Assembly: GCA_028868995.1 (NCBI GenBank)
Contig: JAGWTH010000001.1
Span: 124,001 to 188,000 of the forward strand
DNA: 64,000 bases
Direction of reading: 5' to 3'
From: Burkholderiales bacterium
GTDB lineage: Bacteria; Pseudomonadota; Gammaproteobacteria; Burkholderiales; Burkholderiaceae_C
Position numbers and translations under genes: made by a program. How positions within the stretch are numbered: the first letter of the stretch is position 1; each line of letters begins with the position of its first letter. Below are positions 27,983-35,626 of the stretch, one piece after another. The notes below the pieces were generated by a model. That model saw only the letters and a list, made by a program, of their open reading frames with translations, did not search any database and had not been told where the DNA came from.

Positions 27983-29346
27983 GGGTGGGCCACTCCGGCG
28001 TCCTGCAGCACCCGCGCGGCGCGCAGGCACAGCGATTCCTTCCAGGGCGCGGCGATCAGCTGCACCGCGATGGGCAGGCCGCCCGTGCCCTCGGGCCACA
28101 TCGGCGCGGCCACCACCGGGCAGCCGGCGAAGGAGATCGGCTGCGTGAGCAGGCCCAGCGAGGGCCGGCTCGGGTGGCGCTGGCCCTCGATCTCGATCCA
28201 CTCCTCGCCGATGGCGGGCGCGCTGACCGGCGTGGCGGGGGCGATCAGCACGTCCCAGTGCGCGAACAGCGCGTTGACCCGGTCGCGGTAGGCGCGGCGG
28301 AAGCGCTGGGCCTTCAGGTACCAGTCCACCGGCTGCAGGGCGCCGGCGATGAAGCGGTCCACCGACAGCGGCTCGAAGTCCTGCGCGCGGGTGCGCAGGT
28401 CCGGCAGGTGCAGGCTGCCGCCCTCGCTGGCGCTGACGACGAAGGCGGCGGCGCGTGCGACCGCGGCATCGGGCCACTCCACCTTCCCGGTGGCGCCCAG
28501 CGTGCTGGCGGCATGGGCGGCGACGCGGCGCGCGGCCGGCGAGGCGAACGTCTCGAAGTAGCCGCCCAGCAACCCCACCCGCAGACCCTCGACGCCACGC
28601 GCCAGGGCGGGCACCGACGGCTGCACGCGCAAGGCGTGGCACCCCGGATCCAGCGGGTCCGACCCCTGCAGGGCGTCGTAGGCGAGCGCCAGCGCCTCCA
28701 CGCTGTCGGCCAGCGGCCCCAGGTGGTCGATGCTGTGCACGAAGGGATAGCTGCCACGGCGCGACAGCCGGCCGAAGGTCGGCTTCAGGCCCCACACGCC
28801 GCACAGCGAGGCTGGCACGCGGATCGAGCCGTTGGTGTCCGACCCCAGGGCCAGCGGCACCTGGCCGGCCGCGACGGCGGCGCCGGAGCCGCCCGAGGAG
28901 CCGCCGGACATGCGCGCCGGGTCGCGCGGATTGCGCGTCGGACCGTAGTGCGTGTTCTCCGTGGTGAAGCCGTAGGCGTACTCGTCCATGTTGAGCGCGC
29001 CCACCAGCACCGCGCCCGCCGCGCGCAGGCGCTGCACCAGCACCGCGTCCTCGCGCGCCGGCGGCAGCCCGCGGTTGACCTTCGAGCCGGCCAGGGTCGT
29101 CACGCCGGCGATGTCGAACAGGTTCTTCACCGCGTAGGGCAGGCCGGCCAGCGGGGGCAGCGCCTCGCCGCGCGCGCGGCGCGCGTCCACCGCATCGGCC
29201 TCGGCGCGGGCCCGGTCGGCCGTGCGCTCGGTGAAGGCGTTGATGCGGCCATCGCTGGCGGCGATGCGTTCCAGCGTCGCCTCGCACACTTCGCGGGCGC
29301 TGCGCTCGCCGGAGGCGACCGCGCGCAGGATCTCCACCGTCTTCAT
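27979..29346 (-). CDS. atzE: AtzE-family amidase (1-carboxybiuret hydrolase large subunit-like; HpxY-like)
   Basis: 455 residues of the amidase-signature family. The Ser-cisSer-Lys triad is Lys74 ('[11 protein letters not shown]'), Ser150 in '[10 protein letters not shown]' and Ser174 in '[14 protein letters not shown]'. Its length, the '[17 protein letters not shown]' stretch and the neighbouring small AtzG-like subunit identify the AtzE group, which deaminates 1-carboxybiuret in an AtzE2G2 complex; HpxY in oxalurate clusters is closely related. Start and stop overlap both neighbours by 4 bases (ATGA, GTGA), so subunit synthesis is coupled. The physiological substrate here is inferred. Confidence 0.85.
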   Translation of the reverse strand: MKTVEILRAVASGERSAREVCEATLERIAASDGRINAFTERTADRARAEADAVDARRARGEALPPLAGLPYAVKNLFDIAGVTTLAGSKVNRGLPPAREDAVLVQRLRAAGAVLVGALNMDEYAYGFTTENTHYGPTRNPRDPARMSGGSSGGSGAAVAAGQVPLALGSDTNGSIRVPASLCGVWGLKPTFGRLSRRGSYPFVHSIDHLGPLADSVEALALAYDALQGSDPLDPGCHALRVQPSVPALARGVEGLRVGLLGGYFETFASPAARRVAAHAASTLGATGKVEWPDAAVARAAAFVVSASEGGSLHLPDLRTRAQDFEPLSVDRFIAGALQPVDWYLKAQRFRRAYRDRVNALFAHWDVLIAPATPVSAPAIGEEWIEIEGQRHPSRPSLGLLTQPISFAGCPVVAAPMWPEGTGGLPIAVQLIAAPWKESLCLRAARVLQDAGVAHP

Positions 29347-29552
29347 TCCTCGCCCTCCGGCGGGAAGGGCGCGGGACGATAGATCTCGGCCGGTTCGTCC
29401 TCCGGCGCCAGGGCGTGCTCGCCCAGCAGCCGTGCCATCGCAGCGGTCCGTTCCAGGTGCAGCGCCACGGCCTGCGCGCGCGCTTCGTCCAGGGGCAGCG
29501 CCAGCAGGACCGCGGAGGCCTTCACGTAGGCCAGGATGTCGTTCCCGGTCAC
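29343..29552 (-). CDS. atzG: AtzG-like small subunit (DUF4089; HpxX-like)
   Basis: 69 residues from a GTG start ([20 protein letters not shown]...). It is a small helical protein of the DUF4089/AtzG type, with the typical '[19 protein letters not shown]' helix and a proline-rich C-terminal tail. In characterised systems AtzG binds AtzE and completes or shapes its active-site complex. It overlaps the ATPase gene upstream (GTGA) and atzE downstream (ATGA) by 4 bases each. The short length and position leave little doubt about the family. Confidence 0.82.
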   Translation of the reverse strand: MTGNDILAYVKASAVLLALPLDEARAQAVALHLERTAAMARLLGEHALAPEDEPAEIYRPAPFPPEGEE

Positions 29553-30376
29553 CGCCGCACCTCCCGCTGGAAGATCTCCAGGCTGCGCTTCTTGGCGGCG
29601 ACGAAGCTCGCCTCCGACAAGGTCTCCACCGTGCGCGGCCGCGGGTCGGCGTAGTCCAGGATCTCCGCGACGCGCGTCGGCCTCTTGGTCAGCAGCAGCA
29701 CCTGGTCGGCCAGGTAGACCGCCTCCTCGAGGTCGTGCGAGACCAGCAGCATGGTCGTGCCGGTCCGCATGAACACCTCCTGCAGCTTCTCGCGGATGAA
29801 CAGCGTCATCTCGAAGTCGAGCGCGGAAAACGGCTCGTCGAGGAACAGCACCTCGGGCTCGTTGGCCAGTGCGCGCATGATGGAAGCGGTCTGCTGCTGG
29901 CCGCCGGACAGCTCGTACGGGTAGCGCCGCAGGTCGAACTTGACGTCGAACGAGGCGACCAGCTCCTCCATGCGCCGGTCCACTTCCGCCTTCGACCGGC
30001 CTTCCAGCTTGAGCGGGTAGGCGATGTTGTCGATGGTCCGCATCCAGGGGAACAGCGCCTCCCGGTAGTTCTGGAAGACGTATCCGATCCGGGTGTCCTT
30101 CAGCGTCTTGCCGTCGAACAGGATCTCGCCGCCGTCGATGGGGACCAGGCCGGCGATCATGTTGATCAGGGTCGACTTGCCGCAGCCGTTGGGCCCGAAC
30201 ACCGAGACGATCTTGTGCTTGGGGATGTCCAGGTCGAAGTTCTCGTACAGCGGCCAGCCCGCGAAGTGCTTGGTGAGGCCGCGGATGGTGATCTCGGTGC
30301 CCGCGGGCCCCGGCTCGAAGGGCCTCTTCGGCACGTCGGGATAGGGGGCTATGGGTGAGCGAAGGACAGCGGACAT
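29549..30376 (-). CDS. ABC transporter ATPase, NitT/TauT/SsuB type
   Basis: 275 residues, one cassette. Walker A 'FGPNGCGKSTLINMIAG', Q-loop 'VFQNYREALFPWMRT', signature 'LSGGQQQTASIMRALA', Walker B 'VLFLDEPFSALDF' and the His switch 'LLVSHDLEEAVYLAD'. 'EALFPWMRTIDNIAYPL' is characteristic of nitrate/taurine/sulfonate-type importers. A ~30-residue N-terminal extension precedes the cassette. It works with the permease (30496-31338) and the binding protein (31343-32341). It is separated from the permease gene by 119 bases containing palindromes. Confidence 0.9.
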   Translation of the reverse strand: MSAVLRSPIAPYPDVPKRPFEPGPAGTEITIRGLTKHFAGWPLYENFDLDIPKHKIVSVFGPNGCGKSTLINMIAGLVPIDGGEILFDGKTLKDTRIGYVFQNYREALFPWMRTIDNIAYPLKLEGRSKAEVDRRMEELVASFDVKFDLRRYPYELSGGQQQTASIMRALANEPEVLFLDEPFSALDFEMTLFIREKLQEVFMRTGTTMLLVSHDLEEAVYLADQVLLLTKRPTRVAEILDYADPRPRTVETLSEASFVAAKKRSLEIFQREVRR

Positions 30377-30441
30377 TCAGGCCTCGGGTTCGTCTTTTCC
30401 AGGGACACCGCGGAACCGGCTTTGCCGGGCCGCCGGTGTCG

Positions 30442-30472
30442 CCCCCTCGAGGGGGAGGCGGCCGCAGGCCGC
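30442..30472. repeat. Palindromic GC-rich element inside the operon
   Basis: CCCCCTCGAGGGGG (30442-30455) is a perfect 14-base palindrome, followed by GCGGCC-GCA-GGCCGC (30458-30472), a 6-bp stem with a 3-base loop. It occupies the only long gap (119 bases) within the transporter module, between permease and ATPase. Elements of this look recur in Comamonadaceae genomes as I recall. It may stabilise or partly terminate the transcript; no T-run follows. Confidence 0.55.
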
Positions 30473-30495
30473 TTCGGGGGGGAGCCTGTTCGCGT

Positions 30496-31338
30496 TCATC
30501 GGCCGCTCCAGTGCACGATGCGCTTCTCGGCCAGGAGGAACAGCACATTGAGCGCATAGCCCAGGGCGCCTGCGGCCAGGATGCTGGCGTACATGCTCTT
30601 GACGTTGAGCACCTGCTGCGCGTCGATGATGCGGTGGCCCAGGCCGCTCTCCGAGCCGATGAACATCTCGGCCACGATCACGATCACCAGGGCCATCGAC
30701 ACCGCCGAACGCAGGCCGACGAAGCTGGGTTGCAGGCTTTCCCAGACCAGCACGTCCTTGAACACCTGCCAGCGCGACGCGCCCATGACCTGCGCCGCCA
30801 TCACGCGCTGCTTGCGCGCGTTGATCACGCCGTAGGCGCTGTTGAACACCACGATCAGCAGCGCACCGAAGGCTGCGATGGCCACCTTGTTGAAGTCCGA
30901 CACGCCGAAGACCAGGATGAACAGCGGGATCAGCGCCGAGGAGGGGGTCGAGCGGAAGAAGTCGATCAGGAACTCCACGCTGCGGTAGGCGCGCTCGTTG
31001 CTCCCGAGCAGCACCCCCAGCGGCTTGCCGATCACGGCCCCGATCAGGAAGGCCTCCAGCGTGCGCCAGACCGTGACCAGGAAGTCCGACAGCAGTTCAC
31101 CTCCGGCCAGCCCCGAAGCCAGCGCCGCCAGCGTGTCCCAGGGCGAGGGCAGCAGGATGGCCTTGATCAGGCCCGCGCGGACGACGAGGTCCCAGACGAT
31201 GAAGAGCATCACCGGTCCGATCACGGGCAGGGCCCGGGCCCGGTGGCTCTGGCGCGGCGGCGCCGGCATGGCCGCCGCGGCCTGCGCCCAGGGCGAGCCG
31301 GACGCGGCGGCGACGGTGGTGACGGCTGGTTCGTTCAT
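30496..31338 (-). CDS. ABC transporter permease, NitT/TauT/SsuC type
   Basis: 280 residues. A ~35-residue polar Ala/Pro-rich N-terminus is followed by six membrane segments typical of the BPD_transp_1 fold, with the EAA loop 'AAQVMGASRWQVFKDVLVWE' that contacts the ATPase. 'FRSTPSSALIPLFILVFG' and 'EMFIGSESGLGHRIIDA' are typical of the SsuC/TauC group. It lies 4 bases downstream of the binding-protein gene. Its substrate should be a small anionic or polar nitrogen compound judged by context. Confidence 0.9.
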   Translation of the reverse strand: MNEPAVTTVAAASGSPWAQAAAAMPAPPRQSHRARALPVIGPVMLFIVWDLVVRAGLIKAILLPSPWDTLAALASGLAGGELLSDFLVTVWRTLEAFLIGAVIGKPLGVLLGSNERAYRSVEFLIDFFRSTPSSALIPLFILVFGVSDFNKVAIAAFGALLIVVFNSAYGVINARKQRVMAAQVMGASRWQVFKDVLVWESLQPSFVGLRSAVSMALVIVIVAEMFIGSESGLGHRIIDAQQVLNVKSMYASILAAGALGYALNVLFLLAEKRIVHWSGR

Positions 31339-31342
31339 CGCC

Positions 31343-32341
31343 TCACCCCTTGAAGAGCATGCCGCCCACGTCGATCTTCTTCGTGAAGATGCCGTGCTCC
31401 GTGAACAGGTCGTAGAACTTCTGGAAGTAGGCGATGTCGCTGGGCTTGAAGTCGGTCGAGAACAGGTAGTCGGCCATGGGCACTTCGGCGGTCAGGTCGC
31501 CCTCGATGGCCGTGTAGCCCTTGAGCGAGGGGCGCGCCGCGGCGGGGTTGGTCTTCACGAGGTCGACGCCGCGCTTGTAGGCCGCGATGAATTTCTTCGT
31601 GACGTCCGGGTGCTTCTGGATGAAGTCGGTGGTCAGGCTCGCCGAGCCGCCGAACCAGGGCGCCATCGGGTCGCCGAGCACGTACTTGGCGATCACGCCC
31701 ACCTCGAGCGCACGCGTCAGGCCCTTGAGCCGGCCCACGGTGCCCGTGGGCTCCAGCGTGTAGACCGCATCGACCTGGCCGGCCGCCAGCGCCGCCACGT
31801 GCTGGCCGATCGGGAGTTCGGTCACGCTCATGGTGCCGGCGCCCGCGCGCTCGAGCACGGTCTTGGCCAGCAGCACGTTCTGCACGCCGGGGCCGCTGGC
31901 CACGCGCTTGCCCTTCAATTCGCCGATGGTCTTGATCGGGCTGTCCTTGGCCACCAGGAATTCGTCGAGCACGTACTTCTGGTTGGTCGGGTTGGCGCAG
32001 AAGATCTTCAGCAGCCCGGGCTGCGCCTGTTCGCCCAGCGCCAGCGCGGCCGAGGCGGTGCCGTTGGAGCTGCCTTCGGCGCGGCCGGCGAGGATGGCCT
32101 CGATCACCTGCTGGGCGCTGGCGAACTTGAGCGGCTCCACGTCGAGGCCGGCCTCCTTGAAGTAGCCCCTGTCCACCGCCGCGAAGAAGGGGATGCCGGC
32201 CGCCACGGGCCAGAATCCGATGCGGATCCTGGGCGTGGCCTGGGCGCGCGCGGCCGGCACCCCGGCCAGTCCGAGCACGGCCGCGGCGGAACCCGCCTGC
32301 AGCACTTTGCGGCGGGGGAGGGCGATGGATCGCTGGGTCAT
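31343..32341 (-). CDS. ABC transporter substrate-binding protein, NitT/TauT (NMT1-like) type
   Basis: 332 residues with a Tat-type signal peptide (MTQRSIALPRRKVLQAGSAA, cleavage after ARA). The mature protein resembles SsuA/NMT1-like binders: 'RIGFWPVAAGIPFFAAVDRG', 'EPLKFASAQQVIEAILAGRA', 'ELKGKRVASGPGVQN' and 'AALAAGQVDAVYTLEP'. AAGGAG lies 5 bases before the ATG, 26 bases after the allophanate hydrolase stop. It delivers the substrate of the first transporter; the ligand is unknown but a ureide- or biuret-like compound is the contextual guess. Confidence 0.9.
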   Translation of the reverse strand: MTQRSIALPRRKVLQAGSAAAVLGLAGVPAARAQATPRIRIGFWPVAAGIPFFAAVDRGYFKEAGLDVEPLKFASAQQVIEAILAGRAEGSSNGTASAALALGEQAQPGLLKIFCANPTNQKYVLDEFLVAKDSPIKTIGELKGKRVASGPGVQNVLLAKTVLERAGAGTMSVTELPIGQHVAALAAGQVDAVYTLEPTGTVGRLKGLTRALEVGVIAKYVLGDPMAPWFGGSASLTTDFIQKHPDVTKKFIAAYKRGVDLVKTNPAAARPSLKGYTAIEGDLTAEVPMADYLFSTDFKPSDIAYFQKFYDLFTEHGIFTKKIDVGGMLFKG

Positions 32342-32367
32342 GGATGCTCCTTGGGTACGAGGTGGTG

Positions 32368-34053
32368 TCAGGCGGGCTGAAGTGATGCGAGGTAGGCCCG
32401 CCAGCCGCGGAAATGCGAGATGTCCCGTGCCCCGGCGCTCGCGTGGGCCTCGCACAGAAAACCCTGGACGCGTTCGCCGTCCGCCAGCTCCAGCGTGCCG
32501 ATGCCCAGCGGAGCCGGCACCAGGGCGACGAAGGAGCCGTAGGCCTCGACCGGCATCTCCCAGACCTCCAGCGCGATGGCGCTGCCGGTGCCGGGAGCGA
32601 CGCGCAGCAGGCCGGGCTTGGGCGGGGTCGTCCCGGGCAGGGCGAACAGCTTGTAGTCGGGGCTGGTCTCCGCGGTGCGCAACAGGCGCGCGCCGCGCTC
32701 GGTGAGCTGGCCGTTGAGCGGCATGCCGGAGAGGTGCGCACCGACGACCGCGATCCGCACCCTCTCTTGCGCCCGCCGAGCCAGGCCGGGAATCGGTTCG
32801 GGCGGCGGAAGCCCCTGGTCCGTGGCTCCCATCGGAAGGCCGGTGGCGTGGTGGTAGCGCTGGCCCAGTTCCGCCAGCTGCCAGTCGCTGCCGCAACGGC
32901 CGACGAAGGTGATGCCGAAGGGCAGCCCGTCGGGGCGCAGGCTGCTCGGCACCGCGAGCGCCGCGTAATCGAGCAGGTTGACGAAGTTGGTGTAGACGCC
33001 CAGGTTGCGGTTCAGGGCGACCGGGTCCGCCTGCATCTGCGCGATCGTGTAGATCGTCGGCGCAGTGGGCACCACGAGCACGTCGATGCGGTCCCACATC
33101 GCGTCGGCTGCCTGGCCGAGCGCGCGCAGGCGCGTCAGCGCCTCGCAGTGGTCTGCGGCGCTGTAGCCGCAGCCGGCGGCGATGATGCCGCGCACGGGCT
33201 CGATGACGGCGTCCGCGCGGCCGTCGAAGAAGCTGCGGATCGCCTCGTAGCGGTCGGCCACCAGGGCGCTCTCGTACAGCAGCGCGGCGGCCTGGGCCAG
33301 CGGCGCGTAGTCGATGGCGACCGGCGTGCCGCCCAGTTCGCGCAGGCGCGCGACGGCCTGGTCGAAGGCAGCGCGCGCGAGCTCGTCGCCGAAGAACTCC
33401 AGCCGGTCCGGGACACCGAAGCGGAAGCGGGCCGGATAGGGACGGTCCGCCAGCTTCAGGTCGCGCGAGTACGGATCCAGCGGATCGGGCCCCCGGGCCT
33501 GCGCCAGCACCCGTGCCGCCAGCCCCACGCTGCCCGCGAAGATGGAAACACAGTCGACGCTCTGCGCCGCGGGCACCACTCCGCGCGCGCTGACCAGGCC
33601 GCGCGAGGGCTTGAGCCCCACGATGTTGTTGAAGCCCGCGGGCACCCGTCCGGAGCCTGCGGTGTCGGTGCCCAGCGAGAAGTCGGCCTGCCCCGTCGCC
33701 ACCACGTAGGCCGAACCGGAGCTGGAGCCGCCGCAGAGGTATTCCGCGCGCAGCGCATTCGGCACCGCGCCGTAGGGCGAGCGCGAGCCGTTCAAGCCGC
33801 AGGCGAACTGGTCGAGGTTGGTCTTGCCCAGCAGCGTCGCCCCGGCATCGAGCAGTCGGCGCACCGCCGTGGCGTGCGTGCCCGGGCGATAGGCGAATGC
33901 CGGGCAGCCCGCCGTCGTGGGCACGCCCGCCGCATCGATGTTGTCCTTGGCGGCGAAACGCAGTCCCGCCAGCGGCCCTTCGGCCGCACCGGCGACGGGC
34001 GTGGCCAGGCGCGTGATCCAGGCGGCATCGGGGGACGGGGGGCGCTGCACCAT
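32368..34053 (-). CDS. atzF: Allophanate hydrolase
   Basis: 561 residues, first gene of the 15-gene unit. The amidase domain (1-430) has Lys36 ('RFAAKDNIDAAG'), Ser110 in 'YLCGGSSSGSAYV' and Ser134 in 'TDTAGSGRVPAG', the same 24-residue Ser-Ser spacing as other amidase-signature enzymes. The ~125-residue C-terminal domain ('VVGAHLSGMPLNGQLTERGA', 'PAPLGIGTLELADG', 'GARDISHFRGWRAYL') is the extra domain of AtzF/DUR1,2-type allophanate hydrolases, which hydrolyse allophanate to two ammonia and two CO2. An operator-like inverted repeat lies 14 bases upstream of its start. Confidence 0.92.
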   Translation of the reverse strand: MVQRPPSPDAAWITRLATPVAGAAEGPLAGLRFAAKDNIDAAGVPTTAGCPAFAYRPGTHATAVRRLLDAGATLLGKTNLDQFACGLNGSRSPYGAVPNALRAEYLCGGSSSGSAYVVATGQADFSLGTDTAGSGRVPAGFNNIVGLKPSRGLVSARGVVPAAQSVDCVSIFAGSVGLAARVLAQARGPDPLDPYSRDLKLADRPYPARFRFGVPDRLEFFGDELARAAFDQAVARLRELGGTPVAIDYAPLAQAAALLYESALVADRYEAIRSFFDGRADAVIEPVRGIIAAGCGYSAADHCEALTRLRALGQAADAMWDRIDVLVVPTAPTIYTIAQMQADPVALNRNLGVYTNFVNLLDYAALAVPSSLRPDGLPFGITFVGRCGSDWQLAELGQRYHHATGLPMGATDQGLPPPEPIPGLARRAQERVRIAVVGAHLSGMPLNGQLTERGARLLRTAETSPDYKLFALPGTTPPKPGLLRVAPGTGSAIALEVWEMPVEAYGSFVALVPAPLGIGTLELADGERVQGFLCEAHASAGARDISHFRGWRAYLASLQPA

Positions 34054-34066
34054 TCGTGGGCATCCA

Positions 34067-34082
34067 ATCTTGTATTCAAGAT
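34067..34082. promoter_or_regulatory. Candidate GntR (FCD-type) operator upstream of the ureide/biuret operon
   Basis: ATCTTG-TATT-CAAGAT is a perfect 6+6 inverted repeat with a 4-base centre, 14 bases upstream of the atzF start. Its core TTGTATTCAA resembles the TTGTATACAA-type operators of FadR/FCD-subgroup GntR regulators. The operon's last gene encodes such a regulator. The surrounding ~100 bases are the only sizeable space upstream of the operon; I could not assign clear -35/-10 hexamers. Confidence 0.6.
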
Positions 34083-34157
34083 CAGATGCATAAGGTGTGC
34101 CAGCGCGCGGCGGCGGTGCGCGCCTGCCCGATCTTCAGGCCCGGCCGGGAGCGTGGG

Positions 34158-34931
34158 TCAAGCGGACCGGGCCGCGCGCGCCGCCTGCAGGAAATCCCGC
34201 AGCAGCGGCGTATCGTCCACCACACCCAGCTCGGGCCGGCGGTACTCGGGATGCCACTGCACCGCGGCGATCCACGGGCCGCCCCGGTGCCGGATCGCCT
34301 CGATCACGCCGTCGCCGGTCGAGACGGCCTCGACCTCGAAGCCCGGCGCCAGGTCCTTGATGCCCTGGTGGTGCACGCTGTTGATGCGGTGGCGCCCGGG
34401 CGGCAGCAGCTGTGCGAGGCGCGAACCTTCCAGGATGTCCACCTCGTGGAAGTGGAGGTCGTAGGCCGCGGCGTCGCGGTGGGAGAGCGCGCCCGGCTTC
34501 TGCGTGGCGATGTCCTGGTACAGCGTGCCGCCGTGCGCCACGTTGATCAACTGCAGTCCGCGGCAGATGCCGAACACCGGCTTGCCCGCCGCGCAGAAGG
34601 CGCGCACCAGGGCGATCTCGTATTCGTCGCGCACACGGTCGCCGTGCCATTCCGCCCGCAGCGGCTGCTCGCCGTAGCTGCCCGGCCAGACGTCGGCGCC
34701 GCCGTGCATCACCAGGCCGTCCAGCGCCCGCGCGTAGTCGTCCGCGCGCACCTCGCCGCGGAACGTCTCTCCCTGCAGCGAGGGGATCATCACCGGCAGC
34801 GCGCCCTCGGACATGAGCCAGTGCGCGGTCGACTGCTCGATCCACAGCAGGGTCTTGGACGGCGCGGCGCGCCGTTCGCCGTCCGGGTGGAAGAAGCAGG
34901 CACTGATGCCGATGCGCAGGCGCTCCGTCAT
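34158..34931 (-). CDS. Class I glutamine amidotransferase-like (gamma-glutamyl-GABA hydrolase, PuuD-like) protein
   Basis: 257 residues. The class I GATase triad is visible: nucleophile Cys in 'VFGICRGLQLINV', and His/Glu in 'IAAVQWHPEYRRPE'. 'DGLVMHGGADVWPGSYGEQP' (with the oxyanion-loop glycines) and 'SVHHQGIKDLAPGFEV' are typical of the peptidase C26/PuuD group, which hydrolyses gamma-glutamyl amides in polyamine breakdown. It overlaps the GNAT stop by 4 bases. It lies 104 bases upstream of the atzF operon and may or may not share its regulation. Confidence 0.82.
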   Translation of the reverse strand: MTERLRIGISACFFHPDGERRAAPSKTLLWIEQSTAHWLMSEGALPVMIPSLQGETFRGEVRADDYARALDGLVMHGGADVWPGSYGEQPLRAEWHGDRVRDEYEIALVRAFCAAGKPVFGICRGLQLINVAHGGTLYQDIATQKPGALSHRDAAAYDLHFHEVDILEGSRLAQLLPPGRHRINSVHHQGIKDLAPGFEVEAVSTGDGVIEAIRHRGGPWIAAVQWHPEYRRPELGVVDDTPLLRDFLQAARAARSA

Positions 34932-35419
34932 GCCAGGCCCAGGTGCATGTGGTTCTTGGCGTAGGAAAGCCCGTCGACGCGCATCGCGTCGGGCTCCACG
35001 CCAAAGCTGCGGAAGCCGGCCGCCGCGTACAGGCGCCGTGCCTGCGCGTTGCCCTCCGTGACGGTCAGCACCAGCGAAGCGATGCCCTCGGCGCGCGCAT
35101 GGGCGAGCAGCGCCTCCAGGAGGGCGCGACCGACACCCCGGCCCGCCGCTTCCGGCGCCACGTACATGCCCACGACGCTCGCCTTGTGGCGGCTCTTGGC
35201 GCGCGGCTCGCGCTCCAGGCCCACGATGCCCACCAGCTCGCCGCCCCGGTAGGCTCCCCAGAAGGCGTGGGCCGCCAGGCGCTGCGCCGCGGCCTCCACC
35301 GGCTGGCTGCGGTCGTCCTCCCAGCTGGAAGTGAAGGCGTCCGGGTGGTCCCTCAGGGCGCGCAGGCGCAGCGCGCGGTACAGCAGCGCGTCGGCGGGGG
35401 TCAGGCGGCGGATGTGCAT
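34928..35419 (-). CDS. GNAT-family N-acetyltransferase
   Basis: 163 residues. GNAT motif A is clear: 'VVGMYVAPEAAGRGVGRALLEA' holds the acetyl-CoA pyrophosphate loop (G-R-G-V-G-x-A), followed by motif B 'LVLTVTEGNAQARRLYAAAGF'. It should acetylate a small amine or a protein N-terminus; the substrate is unknown. It is translationally coupled to the amidotransferase gene downstream. 206 bases separate it from the divergent EF-G-like gene. Confidence 0.88.
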   Translation of the reverse strand: MHIRRLTPADALLYRALRLRALRDHPDAFTSSWEDDRSQPVEAAAQRLAAHAFWGAYRGGELVGIVGLEREPRAKSRHKASVVGMYVAPEAAGRGVGRALLEALLAHARAEGIASLVLTVTEGNAQARRLYAAAGFRSFGVEPDAMRVDGLSYAKNHMHLGLA

Positions 35420-35626
35420 CGGGGGATGGCGCGCGGCGCAGGGCGTGCCGGCATGCTAGCGCGATCGGCGGGCCCTGGGCACGGCGGTGCTCCTGGCCGG
35501 CATCGCCGCCCTGCGCCCCGGTTAACTCGGCAGTACGCCGGAGCGCCTTCCTTGCGCCGCCGCCGTTGCGGCGCCGGTGCGAGCTGCGTAGGATGGTCCT
35601 CCCCCAAGCGTTGCAGGAGGGCTTCC

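Noticed and set aside
19625-34053. A cyanuric acid hydrolase or barbiturase (AtzD-type) gene to complete the s-triazine pathway
   Set aside because: None of the reading frames in the cluster or elsewhere in the window shows such a protein, so full cyanuric acid degradation is not claimed.
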